DNA of 33,696 nucleotides from Pyxidicoccus fallax (GCF_012933655.1 NZ_JABBJJ010000115.1:1-33696); one strand, 5' to 3'; shown: positions 16,448 through 24,639, counted from the stretch's first letter. Program-made: numbers and translations. The notes: a model not told the origin generated them from the letters alone.

Positions 16448-17917
16448 ATGGACCGCAGCCGAATGGGGCCGCTCTTCGAGACCGGCATCCCCAGCTTCGA
16501 TACGCTCCTGGGCGGAGGCATTCCGCGCCGTCAGTCCGTCATCGTGACGGGGGACCCGGGCTGTGGGAAGACCGTCCTCTGCAGCCAGGTGGCCTTCCTC
16601 GCCGCCGCGCGGGGGCTGCCGGTGGTGCTCGCCACCGTCACGTCCGAGCCCCACGACAAGCTGGTGAGCGAGCTGTCCGGCTTCAGCTTCTTCCAGCGGG
16701 AGCTGCTCGACGAGAAGCTCTTCGTCATCAGCGCGTACTCCACGCTGAAGCAGGGCCCCCGCGAGACGCGCGACCTGCTGCTCCAGACGGTGCGCAAGCA
16801 GGGCGCGAAGCTGCTGTTCATCGACGGGCTGCGCGCCATCCGCGACCTGTGGCAGGACGAGGCGAAGCTGCGCGAGTTCCTCTACGAGCTGGGCATCAGC
16901 CTGGCCGCGGCCGACTGCGTGGGGCTGTTCACCACGGAGTACCCGCTGGAGAAGCTGCTGGCGCTCCCGGAGGCCACCACGGTGGACGGCATCGTGTCGC
17001 TGTCCGTCAACCGGCGGGCCTCGCGCCGGCTGCGCCGCGTGGAGGTGGTGAAGCTGCGTGGCCGGCCGCACCTGTCCGGCGAGCACCTGATGCACATCGG
17101 CTCGGACGGGGTCCGGTTCCTTCCCCGCCTGGAGGCGCAGGAAATCCAGGTGGAGGACCGGGAGCCCCCCGAGGGCCGGGCCAGCTTCGGGCTCAAGGAG
17201 CTGGACGTGCTGATGGAGGGGGGACTGCCCCTGCACAGCGCCACCATGCTCGCGGGGAGCATGGGCATCGGCAAGACGCTGCTCGCCGCGCACTTCGCGG
17301 TGGAGGGGGCGCGCCACTCGGAGCCGGCCCTCTTCGTCTCCTATTTCGACTCGCAGGCCGCCCTCAACGCGCGGGCACGGCGCATCGGGTTGGACGTGGA
17401 GCACCACGTGCGCCGCGGCCTGCTCACCTACCTGCACATGCTCCCCGTGGAGGTGGAGGCCGACCTCGTCGTGGACCGCGTCCTCGAGGAGGTGCGGCGC
17501 CAGGGGGCGAAGCGGGTGGTCATCGACGGGCTCACCGCCCTGGAGCTGTCCATCGAGGACCCGGAGCGGCGGCGCATCTTCCTCGCCGCGCTGGCCCTGC
17601 GCCTGCGGCAGGCGGGGGTGACGTCGCTCTTCACGCGCGAGGTGCCCAAGGTGGCGGGGACCGAGCTGGACTTCAGCGACGCGCCCATCGCCATCCTCGG
17701 AGAGAACCTGCTGCTCCTGCGCTACGTGGAGCTGCGCGGGCGCATCCACCGCATCCTGTCCGTCCTCAAGATGCGGGACAGCAAGTACGACAACGAGCTG
17801 CGGGAGTTCGAAATCGCCGACACGGGCATGCGCGTCCTCGCCCCGGTGCGCTCCGCGGAGGGGCTGCTGACCGGCCAGGCCCGGCCGCTCGGCACCTCCA
17901 TCGGTCGTGCCGAATGA
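16448..17917 (+). CDS. KaiC-like double RecA-family ATPase
   Basis: A 489-residue protein with two tandem KaiC/RadA-type ATPase domains. Domain 1 opens with TGIPSFDTLLGGGIPRR and has Walker A GDPGCGKT (35-42) and Walker B-like KLLFIDGLRAI. Domain 2 opens with FGLKELDVLMEGGLP and has Walker A GSMGIGKT (270-277) and Walker B-like RVVIDGLTALEL. Domain 1 retains a glutamate after strand 2 (TVTSEPHDK); domain 2 has VSYFDSQAA there, so the usual KaiC glutamate pair looks lost and the two sites may differ in activity. There is no kaiA or kaiB nearby and no sign of the KaiC autophosphorylation tail, so a clock role is not supported. The ATGA overlap with the receiver-histidine kinase gene indicates that the two act together. 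It is probably cytoplasmic and hexameric, like its family. Confidence 0.9.
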   Translation: MDRSRMGPLFETGIPSFDTLLGGGIPRRQSVIVTGDPGCGKTVLCSQVAFLAAARGLPVVLATVTSEPHDKLVSELSGFSFFQRELLDEKLFVISAYSTLKQGPRETRDLLLQTVRKQGAKLLFIDGLRAIRDLWQDEAKLREFLYELGISLAAADCVGLFTTEYPLEKLLALPEATTVDGIVSLSVNRRASRRLRRVEVVKLRGRPHLSGEHLMHIGSDGVRFLPRLEAQEIQVEDREPPEGRASFGLKELDVLMEGGLPLHSATMLAGSMGIGKTLLAAHFAVEGARHSEPALFVSYFDSQAALNARARRIGLDVEHHVRRGLLTYLHMLPVEVEADLVVDRVLEEVRRQGAKRVVIDGLTALELSIEDPERRRIFLAALALRLRQAGVTSLFTREVPKVAGTELDFSDAPIAILGENLLLLRYVELRGRIHRILSVLKMRDSKYDNELREFEIADTGMRVLAPVRSAEGLLTGQARPLGTSIGRAE

Positions 17918-18996
17918 GCCTCGTTCTCATCGTGGAGGACGAGGAGGCGCTGCTCGAGGTTTTCGCCGAGGTGGTCGAGGCGCTCGGGCACCGCGCCCTG
18001 CGGGCGCATGACGGGGAGATGGCCCTGACGCTGGCGCGCACGGAGCCGCCGGACCTGGTGGTCAGCGACCACATGATGCCGAGGCGCACGGGCATGGAGC
18101 TGCTGAGGGCGATGCGCGCCGAGCCGCTCCTGGCCGACATTCCCTTCGTCCTGCTGAGCGCGGCGCGGCCGGCGGGGCGGGAAGAGGCGGACGCCTTCCT
18201 GGCCAAGCCCGTGGACCTGGCCACCTTCGAGGAGGCCATCCACACGGCGCTGCGCTCGCGCCTGCCCTCCGCCTCCCTGTCCGCGGAGGGGCGCGCGTCC
18301 GGAGCCACGCGGACGGCGTCGGGCCGGGTGCACGAGGAGATGCTCCAGTGGGTGGCGCACGAGCTGAAGACGCCGCTCAGCTCGGCACGGCTCAACGCGC
18401 AGGTCCTGCTGCGCAAGCTGGAGAAGCGGGGCGGGGAGGACGAGAGCCGGTCCGCCGCGGCGGTGCTGCGTCAGCTGGACCGGATGAGCGGCCTCATCAC
18501 CTCCATCCTCGACGCGGGCCGTCTGTCCGGTGGGAAGGTGGAGCTGCGGCCGTCGTACTGCGACATCCTCCCGTTCCTCCGCGAGCTGCTGCAGGAGTGG
18601 CGCGAGCTGGAGCCGCGGGTGGAGTTCATGCTGCTGGCGGAGGGCGAGCCGGTGACGCTGTCCTTCGACGCGGAGCGCATCCGGCAGGTGCTCAACAACC
18701 TGCTCTCCAACGCGGTGAAGTACTGCGGCGAGCAGCGGCGGGTGGAGCTGGGCCTGTCCGTGAGTCCCGGTCAGGCCGTCATCCACGTGCGGGACTGGGG
18801 CGTGGGAATCCCGGCGTCGGAGCTGCGCACCATCTTCGACCGCTTCCAGCGGGCGGACGACGACCCGGCCCGGGGCCATGGCCTGGGCCTGTTCATCGCC
18901 TCGCAGCTGGCGCGGCTGCATGGGGGCTCGCTGTCGGTGCGCTCCTCGTTGGGCGAGGGCTCCACCTTCCAGCTCCGGCTCCCGCTGCGCCGCTAG
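17914..18996 (+). CDS. Receiver domain-histidine kinase fusion
   Basis: A 360-residue soluble signalling protein. Residues 1-115 are a complete receiver domain: acidic pocket E8/D9, phospho-acceptor D52 in VVSDHMMP, conserved S82 and K98. After a short linker, residues ~138-205 form the dimerisation/phospho-acceptor domain with H149 in VAHELKTPLSSARL. The ATPase domain follows with N box NNLLSNAVKY, G1 box DWGVGIP, F box-like FDRFQRA and G2 box GHGLGLFIA. No membrane helix, PAS or GAF is present, so input must come through the receiver or a partner. The receiver-first order differs from classical hybrid kinases. ATG at 17914 overlaps the KaiC-like gene (ATGA), making that ATPase the obvious candidate partner. 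No separate response regulator is adjacent. Confidence 0.93.
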   Translation: MSLVLIVEDEEALLEVFAEVVEALGHRALRAHDGEMALTLARTEPPDLVVSDHMMPRRTGMELLRAMRAEPLLADIPFVLLSAARPAGREEADAFLAKPVDLATFEEAIHTALRSRLPSASLSAEGRASGATRTASGRVHEEMLQWVAHELKTPLSSARLNAQVLLRKLEKRGGEDESRSAAAVLRQLDRMSGLITSILDAGRLSGGKVELRPSYCDILPFLRELLQEWRELEPRVEFMLLAEGEPVTLSFDAERIRQVLNNLLSNAVKYCGEQRRVELGLSVSPGQAVIHVRDWGVGIPASELRTIFDRFQRADDDPARGHGLGLFIASQLARLHGGSLSVRSSLGEGSTFQLRLPLRR

Positions 18997-20138
18997 CCGG
19001 CCAGCTCGCGAACCCTCGGCACGTGCCGGCGGAGCGCCTGGAGCACCTGCTCCACCTCCGCCTCGGGGGTGCCGGGGCCCAGGCTGAAGCGCAGGCTGCC
19101 GCGCGCCTGGGGCACCGTCAGCCCCATGGCCCGCAGCACGTGCGACGGTGACAGCGTCCCCGACGCGCACGCCGCGCCGGAGGACACGCAGATGCCCTCC
19201 AGGTCCAGCGCGATGAGCAGCGCCTCGCCCTCCACGCCGTCGAAGCGCAGGTTGCTCGTGTTGGGCACGCGCGGGGCCCCGGCGCCATTCACCTCCACGC
19301 CGGGCAGGCTCGCGCGCACCTCGCGCTCGAAGGCGTCTCGCAGCGCGCCCACCCGCGCGGACACCCCGGGCTGCTCCGCCGCGGCCAATTCCAGCGCCAG
19401 CGCGAGGGCCTCCGCGTAGGGCACGTTCTGCGTCCCCCCGCGGCGGCCTCCCTCCTGGTGGCCCGGCGTCAGCGCCCGCACGTCCACGCCCTTGCGCACC
19501 ACCAGCACGCCCGCGCCCTGCGGGCCGCCGAACTTGTGCGCCGAAAGGGACAGGAGGTCCGCGTCCACCTCGCGCAGGCTCAGCGGCACCTTGCCCGCCG
19601 CCTGCACCGCGTCCGTGTGGAAGAGCACGCCCCGCTGCCGGCACGCGCGGGCCACCTCCGCCGCGGGCTGCACCACGCCCGTCTCGTTGTTGGCCCACAT
19701 CAGCGAGCACAGCGCCGTCTCCGGCGTCAGCGCATGCAGCACGTCCTCCGCGCGCACGCGCCCGTCCGCGCCCGGGGCCACCCGCACCACCTCCGCGCCC
19801 TCGCGCTCCAGTTGCGCGAGCGCGCCGAGCAGGGCGGGGTGCTCCACCGCGGACGTCACCACGCGCCGCCGCTCCAGCACGGGCCGGGCGTGCCAGGCGC
19901 CCACGAGCGCCAGCGCGTCCGATTCGCTGCCGGAGGCGGTGAAGGTGACTTCCTTCGGCTCGCAGCCCAGCACGCGCGCCACCTTCGCCCGCGCCGCGTC
20001 CAGCCGGGCCCGCGCGTCACGGCCGCTCTGGTGGATGCTGGAGGCGTTGCCGAAGCCGCCTCCGGAGAAGGCGCGGGAGAGCAGCGCCGCCACCTCCGGG
20101 CGCACCGGGGCGGCGGCGTTGTAGTCCCAGTAGATCAC
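18993..20138 (-). CDS. Cysteine desulfurase (NifS/IscS family)
   Basis: A 381-residue PLP enzyme removing sulfur from cysteine to form a persulfide for Fe-S clusters or thio-cofactors. Visible residues: YWDYNAAAP at the N-terminus, H100 (SAVEH) stacking on PLP, N150/N151 (WANNETG), D176 and Q179 (HTDAVQ), the PLP lysine K202 (SAHKFGGPQG) and the sulfur-carrying C324 in VSSGAACASGT. The insertion at this cysteine loop makes it resemble the NifS/IscS class rather than SufS. The frame stays open 159 codons further upstream, but that extension overlaps another gene; GTG at 20138 overlaps the DHH stop as GTGA and gives the normal N-terminus. Its TAG lies in a CTAG shared with the convergent histidine kinase gene. 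No iscU or iscR is adjacent, so the sulfur acceptor is unknown. Confidence 0.93.
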   Translation of the reverse strand: MIYWDYNAAAPVRPEVAALLSRAFSGGGFGNASSIHQSGRDARARLDAARAKVARVLGCEPKEVTFTASGSESDALALVGAWHARPVLERRRVVTSAVEHPALLGALAQLEREGAEVVRVAPGADGRVRAEDVLHALTPETALCSLMWANNETGVVQPAAEVARACRQRGVLFHTDAVQAAGKVPLSLREVDADLLSLSAHKFGGPQGAGVLVVRKGVDVRALTPGHQEGGRRGGTQNVPYAEALALALELAAAEQPGVSARVGALRDAFEREVRASLPGVEVNGAGAPRVPNTSNLRFDGVEGEALLIALDLEGICVSSGAACASGTLSPSHVLRAMGLTVPQARGSLRFSLGPGTPEAEVEQVLQALRRHVPRVRELAG

Positions 20139-21259
20139 GAGTCCTGCGCGCACAGCAGCGACACGGGGCGCTCGCCCGCGACGCCGAAGGCTTCCTTGAA
20201 GCGGTTCACCAGCTCGCGCTTGAGCGCCTTGCGCTGCGCCGCCTTGCCGGACAGCGGAAGCCGCGCGCCCGCCATGCTGCCGTGGCCGCCCGAGGAGCCG
20301 CCGTAGTCCTCGAAGATTTCGCGGATGAGGCGGCCGGCGTTCATCCGCCGGTCCTTCACGCGCAGGCTGAAGTAGAGCTGGTTGCGGTACGTGCCGAAGG
20401 CGAGCGACCACTTCATGCCCTCGAGGAACATGAGCCGCTCGGCCACCTCCGCCACCATGTCCGGGGAGTAGACCTCCTCCAGGTCGGTGATGATGGCGTG
20501 GCCGTACACCTTCGCCCGCTCGTAGGCCGTGTGGTACAGCTGGAAGTACCGCGCCGGCAGCTCCGGGTGCTCGATCTGCGCCAGCAGCGACTTGTCCATC
20601 CGCGGGAACAGCCACAGATAGCTGTCGATGTCCGTCTGGGTCGTCTCGCGGCCCAAGTCGCGCGTGTCCGCCTTGAGGCCGTAGAAGAGGGCGGTGGCCA
20701 CCTCCGGGGAGGGCTCCAGGCGCGCGGCGCGCAGGTACTCCGTCAGCATGGTGGAGGTGGCGCCGAAGTCACCGCCCACGTCCGCGAAGGGGGACTCCAG
20801 GCTTTCCTCGCGCAGCGGGTGGTGGTCCACGACGATGTGCGCGTCCAGCTTCGCGGGCAGCGAGTGGTTGCCCACCTTGGGCTGCGTGTCCACGAGACCG
20901 AAGAGGTCGTACGCGTCGAAGTCGATTTGCGACACGTGGGAGATGGGCAGCCGCAGCACCTTCACGAAGGCGATGTTCTCCGCCCGGCCGATGATGCCGC
21001 CGTAGCCGACGCGCGCCTCCACGTCCGCCCTGCGCTCCAGCAGCTGGGCGAGCGCCACGGCCGCGGCCATGGAGTCCGGGTCCGGGTTGTCGTGCGTGAG
21101 GATGAGGGCCCTCTTGTGTCCCTTGGCCACGCGGAGCAGGCGCTCCAGCTTGTCGCGGGCAGGCAGGTGCGCCAGCCGTGGTGGCGGGGGCTCCGTCAGC
21201 TCGCCTCCCGGAGGATTCCCGGCACCGCGACGGCTGTGGAGGGTGTGTATGACAGGCAT
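20135..21259 (-). CDS. DHH/DHHA1-family phosphoesterase
   Basis: A 374-residue protein of the NrnA-like DHH group (oligoribonucleases, pAp phosphatases and cyclic-dinucleotide phosphodiesterases). The metal motifs are all present: H56 D57 and D60/D62 in THDNPDPDSMA, D124 in GLVDTQ, and D145 H146 H147 in VVDHHPL, followed by GATSTMLTEYL. The C-terminal DHHA1 domain has the GGHGSMAGAR substrate-binding motif. The first ~35 residues are Pro-rich and poorly conserved. The gene is 12 bases after nfo and overlaps the desulfurase by GTGA. Nano-RNA or cyclic-nucleotide turnover is likely, but which substrate cannot be told from these motifs. Confidence 0.9.
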   Translation of the reverse strand: MPVIHTLHSRRGAGNPPGGELTEPPPPRLAHLPARDKLERLLRVAKGHKRALILTHDNPDPDSMAAAVALAQLLERRADVEARVGYGGIIGRAENIAFVKVLRLPISHVSQIDFDAYDLFGLVDTQPKVGNHSLPAKLDAHIVVDHHPLREESLESPFADVGGDFGATSTMLTEYLRAARLEPSPEVATALFYGLKADTRDLGRETTQTDIDSYLWLFPRMDKSLLAQIEHPELPARYFQLYHTAYERAKVYGHAIITDLEEVYSPDMVAEVAERLMFLEGMKWSLAFGTYRNQLYFSLRVKDRRMNAGRLIREIFEDYGGSSGGHGSMAGARLPLSGKAAQRKALKRELVNRFKEAFGVAGERPVSLLCAQDS

Positions 21260-21271
21260 GGGTGCTCTTCT

Positions 21272-22105
21272 TTACTTCCTCCGGCCGAGGGATTCGAGAA
21301 GCCGGATGTTCTCCCCATAACGTTCTGGGAACGGTGTCTCCAGCACCCCAATGGTGTGGGCGAACCGAGCATCCTTCACGAGGCAGCGGAAGGCCGTGAG
21401 CCCGATCGCCCCCTTGCCGGGCTCCTCGTGGCGATCCACGCGACATCCCAGGGGTTTCTTGCAGTCATTGAGGTGGAAACACCGCACTCGTGACAGGCCC
21501 ACCAGCCGGTCGCACTCGTCCATGACCGACTCGTACCCGCGGACGGTGGACAGGTCGTACCCCGCGGCGAACAGGTGACAGGTGTCCAGGCAGATGCCCA
21601 GCCGCTCCTCGTCGCCCACGCGGCAGAGGATTTCCGCCAGGTGCTCGAAGCGCCACCCCAGCGAGGAGCCCTGACCCGCGGTGCCCTCCAGGCAGATGCG
21701 GGCGCTGTAGCCCTTGCAGTGCGCGTGCACTTCGTCCAGGCCCTGGGCGATGAGCGTCAGGCCGCGCTGCTCGTCGGGGTGGGTGCCCGGGTGCATGACG
21801 AGGTACGGAATGCCCAGGCGCTCGCAGCGGGTGAGCTCCTCCGCGACGCAGTGGATGGAGCGCTCGCGGTGCAGGGGCTCCTCGGTGGCGAGGTTCACCA
21901 GGTAGTTGCCATGGGCGATGGCGGGGAGGCCGGTGCGCTTCGCCTCGGCGCGGAAGGCGAGGCGCTCGTCCTCGGTGAGGGCGGGCGCGCTCCAGCCTCG
22001 CGCGTTGCGGGTGAAGATTTGAAGGGCACGGGCACCGTGCTCCTCGGCGCGCGCGAAGGCGCGGCTCACGCCTCCGGCGATGGATTCGTGAGCCCCGATG
22101 AGCAC
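21272..22105 (-). CDS. nfo: Endonuclease IV (AP endonuclease)
   Basis: A 277-residue TIM-barrel enzyme that cleaves DNA 5' of abasic sites during base-excision repair, using three zinc ions. Motifs run in order: IGAHESIAGGV at the N-terminus, HGNYLVNLA, LVMHPGTH, ICLEGTAGQGSSLG, ICLDTCHLFAAGYD and HLNDCKKPLGCRVDRHEEPGKGAIG near 220-245, with the last helix reaching VLETP. The start is GTG at 22105. It lies 25 bases after the Fic-like gene and 12 before the DHH gene, so it is embedded in a four-gene unit. All metal ligands expected from the family appear intact, so it should be active. Confidence 0.96.
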   Translation of the reverse strand: MLIGAHESIAGGVSRAFARAEEHGARALQIFTRNARGWSAPALTEDERLAFRAEAKRTGLPAIAHGNYLVNLATEEPLHRERSIHCVAEELTRCERLGIPYLVMHPGTHPDEQRGLTLIAQGLDEVHAHCKGYSARICLEGTAGQGSSLGWRFEHLAEILCRVGDEERLGICLDTCHLFAAGYDLSTVRGYESVMDECDRLVGLSRVRCFHLNDCKKPLGCRVDRHEEPGKGAIGLTAFRCLVKDARFAHTIGVLETPFPERYGENIRLLESLGRRK

Positions 22106-22130
22106 GGCGTCAGGTGAGACGGCCTTCCCG

Positions 22131-22973
22131 TCAGCTGTTGATGGCCTTGTACTTCCGGGCCAGGTCCTTGAAGAACTTCATCCCGTTGTCGAGCGAGTTC
22201 TCCATGGCGTCCATCAGCACCGTGCGGAACGCGGCGACGGGTCCCCGGAAGGACTCGTAGTACCGCTGCCGGTCGATGGAGTGGATGATGGCCGGCATGT
22301 AGCCGTTGCGCACCAGCAGCAGGTTGCTGCACATGCGCCCCACCTTCCCGCTGTGCTCCGTGAAGGGGAAGATCTGCAGGAAGCGGTGCTGCACCGTCGC
22401 CGCCTGCTTGATGGGGTGGAACTCGCGGAACTCGGCGCTGGCCGTGTAGTCCACGAGCTTCTCCAGCTCGCCCTGAATCTTCGCGGGCTGGGCGATGTCG
22501 TGGAAGTACGTGCGGTGCAGCGGCATGTCCTTGCGCAGCCCCGAGCGATCCCGCTCCTTCGCGAGCTCCTTCTCGGTGCGCTCGCGCCGCTCCATCCGCG
22601 CGCGCTCCGACTGCGCCTCGGGCGTGTTGCCGAGGAACAGGTCGTGCATCCGCTTGATGGTGGTCAGGGTGATTTGCGCCTGCTTCTTGGCGCCCGCCGC
22701 CTCCTCGCGGATGAAGTCGCAGACGGCCTTGTGGTTCCTGATTTCGAGGACCACCGGAATCATGGAGGCTTCCGCGTTGGTGCGGCCGGGGAACAGCGCG
22801 GCCATCAGCTCCTGGTGGGTGTAGACGACACCCTCCAGTGCGGCGTCGTGGTAGATCCACGACATCTCGAGCTTGTCGAGGAAGTCGCGCGCCGCGGGCT
22901 TTTCCTTGTAGATCTCGAGGTACTCGCGCAGCGCCTCGTTCTTCTCGTCGATGTCCTGATAGCGTTCCTTCAC
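22131..22973 (-). CDS. Fic-family protein with degenerate catalytic motif (probable pseudoenzyme)
   Basis: A 280-residue Fic-fold protein. Active Fic enzymes AMPylate targets through HPFx(D/E)GN(G/K)RxxR. Here the aligned segment at 202-213 reads FPFTEHSGKVGR: the catalytic His is Phe202, the phosphate-binding Asn is Ser208, and the next basic residue is Lys210; Glu206 and Arg213 remain. The helix before it (AATVQHRFLQI) and after it (CSNLLLVRNGYMP) match the fold well. N-terminal YHDAALEGV (41-49) sits where class II Fic proteins have the inhibitory (S/T)xxxE(G/N) motif; Glu47-Gly48 are kept, the Ser/Thr is Asp43. A charged insertion (RARMERRERTEKELAKER) lies at 125-141. The GTG start at 22973 follows GGAG. 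It heads an operon with nfo, DHH and desulfurase genes. It may bind nucleotides or protein without catalysis. Confidence 0.82.
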   Translation of the reverse strand: MKERYQDIDEKNEALREYLEIYKEKPAARDFLDKLEMSWIYHDAALEGVVYTHQELMAALFPGRTNAEASMIPVVLEIRNHKAVCDFIREEAAGAKKQAQITLTTIKRMHDLFLGNTPEAQSERARMERRERTEKELAKERDRSGLRKDMPLHRTYFHDIAQPAKIQGELEKLVDYTASAEFREFHPIKQAATVQHRFLQIFPFTEHSGKVGRMCSNLLLVRNGYMPAIIHSIDRQRYYESFRGPVAAFRTVLMDAMENSLDNGMKFFKDLARKYKAINS

Positions 22974-23090
22974 GGACTGCGGCTCCTTCTCGCTGCGGCG
23001 CCGCCCGTGGGCGGAGTCCGAAGCATGCGGCCGAGCGTTACAACGGCACGCGGATTCTAGAAATTCCGCGCGGTTGGAACAACGAATTCA

Positions 23091-24431
23091 TTACAAATTG
23101 ACGAGGAAGACCTCGCACGCCTGGTCGAGCAGGTCCTTGGAGAGCGCCGGAGGTATCTGCCGGTAGCGGGCGGCGTCCCGGATGAGGGAGACCAAATCGC
23201 GGGGGTGGCAGGCGCGCAGCTGCATCTCGCGGGGCTTGTAGTAGTGCTCGAAGAGGTAGGTGACGGCCTGGTCCACGTAGGGGATGCCGGCCGCCTCGCA
23301 CACCCGGCGGAAGATCTCCCGGTAGGACTCCTCATCCGGGTTGCCGACCTCAATCTTGTACTTGATGCGGCGCAGGAAGGCCTCGTCCACCAGCTCCTTG
23401 GGGTCCAGGTTGGTGGAGAAGACGAGGAGCTGGTCGAAGGGAATCTCGAACTTCTTGCCCGTGTGCAGGGTGAGGAAGTCCACCCGCTTCTCCAGGGGGA
23501 CAATCCACCGGTTGAGCAGGTCCGTGGGGTGGACCTTCTGGCGGCCGAAGTCGTCGATGAGCAGCATGCCGCCGTTGGCCTTCACCTGGAATGGCGCCTC
23601 GTAGAGGCGGGTGCTCTCCGAGTAGATGAGGTCCAGCGTCTCCAGCGTCAGCTCGCCGCCCACGACGACGGAGGGGCGGCGGCAGAGCAGCCACCGGTTG
23701 TCCATCTCGAAGGTCTGCCGGCGGCCCGAGGAGTCCCGGCCCATCTCCAGGGACACCGGGGTGTGGATGAGCCGGTCGTTCACCTGGATGATTTGATTTC
23801 CAATCTCCAGGCAGTGGGGGACGAACACCTCGCCGCCGAACATGTGGGAGACGGCCTCGGCGAGGCTCGTCTTGCCGTTGCCGGGAGGGCCGTAGAGGAA
23901 GAGGGAGCGGCCGGAGTTCACCGCGGGGCCCAGCTTGTCCATCAGCTCGGCGGGGACGGTGAGGTGGCTGAGCGCCATCACCAGCTCCTCCTGGCTGACG
24001 ACGGGCGTCTCCTCCGTCTGGCTGGTGATGAGGGCGTTGTACTGCTCGATGGGGACGGGCGCGGGGCCGACGTAGGTGGTGCGGGTGAGGGCGTCGCGCG
24101 CGTACTCGCGGCCCTTCTCCGTGAGGACGAACTCCACCGAGGCGCGGCCGAAGCCCTTGCCGCCGCGCAGGTCCACGAGCTTCTCGGTGGTGAGGAAGTC
24201 CACCACGTGCTCGATGACGCCCGGCCAGGGCAGGCACATCTCGTCCGCGATGGCCATGCCCGTGCCCGTACCCGCGTAGTACAGGTACTTCAGCGCGATG
24301 TCGGAGAGCAGGCCCATCTTGAGACCCGTCTCCTCCACCGACTTCGGCTCGGGCGGAGCGATGTCGAGGATGGATGGGTTCTCGAGCTTGAACGGATTGT
24401 CGTCGTCGTACGCGTATCCGGGGGGAGCCAT
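23091..24431 (-). CDS. AAA+ ATPase with N-terminal winged-helix-like domain
   Basis: A 446-residue soluble ATPase that I cannot give a named role. Residues ~30-118 resemble a winged-helix fold (LLSDIALKYLYYAGTG, then VIEHVVDFLTTEKLVDLRG and ASVEFVLTEKGREYA). The AAA+ core begins near 160 with Walker A GPPGNGKT (181-188), Walker B MLLIDDFGRQ (D293-D294), sensor 1-like LLVFSTNLDP and an arginine-finger-like VDEAFLRRIKYKIE. The C-terminal lid is helical with CHPRDLVSLIRDAARY. Between Walker A and B lies a long insertion with two basic segments. No transposase, phage or secretion partner is adjacent, so its client is unknown. The ATG at 24431 is the only good start. It is separated from the Fic gene by 117 bases and likely has its own promoter and terminator. 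Confidence 0.85.
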   Translation of the reverse strand: MAPPGYAYDDDNPFKLENPSILDIAPPEPKSVEETGLKMGLLSDIALKYLYYAGTGTGMAIADEMCLPWPGVIEHVVDFLTTEKLVDLRGGKGFGRASVEFVLTEKGREYARDALTRTTYVGPAPVPIEQYNALITSQTEETPVVSQEELVMALSHLTVPAELMDKLGPAVNSGRSLFLYGPPGNGKTSLAEAVSHMFGGEVFVPHCLEIGNQIIQVNDRLIHTPVSLEMGRDSSGRRQTFEMDNRWLLCRRPSVVVGGELTLETLDLIYSESTRLYEAPFQVKANGGMLLIDDFGRQKVHPTDLLNRWIVPLEKRVDFLTLHTGKKFEIPFDQLLVFSTNLDPKELVDEAFLRRIKYKIEVGNPDEESYREIFRRVCEAAGIPYVDQAVTYLFEHYYKPREMQLRACHPRDLVSLIRDAARYRQIPPALSKDLLDQACEVFLVNL

Positions 24432-24489
24432 CGGGCCCCTGTTCTAGCCCATCCGGAGCAGGGCGGGCATGGGGCACGCGGCCGCCCGG

Positions 24490-24546
24490 GCCCGGTGGGA
24501 GACCGGGCGGGGAGACTCGGGGCGCCCCCCGTGGAGGAGGGCGCCC
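24490..24546 (-). terminator. GC-rich hairpins between ilvE and the AAA+ gene
   Basis: The 208-base gap downstream of ilvE has several strong hairpins. GCCCGG (24490-24495) pairs with CCGGGC (24503-24508). GGGCGCCC (24539-24546) can pair with the palindromic GGGGCGCCCC (24519-24528). No T-tract is present. This is likely where ilvE transcription ends, but the same sequence could lie in the leader of the AAA+ mRNA. Confidence 0.35.
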
Positions 24547-24639
24547 GGGGTGGGGCGTCACCGGGACGTCGGCGGGCCCCCTCGCATCACACGGCGCGTG
24601 GCCGCGCGGCGAGGAGGGTGCCCGGGAGCGGTGGGGCGC

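Noticed and set aside
16306-17913. In-frame upstream extension of the receiver-kinase reading frame through the KaiC-like gene
   Set aside because: The frame is open by GC bias only; the receiver domain starts exactly at the ATG at 17914, which overlaps the KaiC-like stop.
16448-17917. Circadian clock KaiC
   Set aside because: No kaiA or kaiB nearby, and the KaiC C-terminal phosphorylation site is not visible; only the ATPase superfamily is supported.
20139-20615. 159-codon upstream extension of the cysteine desulfurase frame
   Set aside because: It overlaps the DHH phosphoesterase, and the family N-terminus begins at the GTG at 20138.
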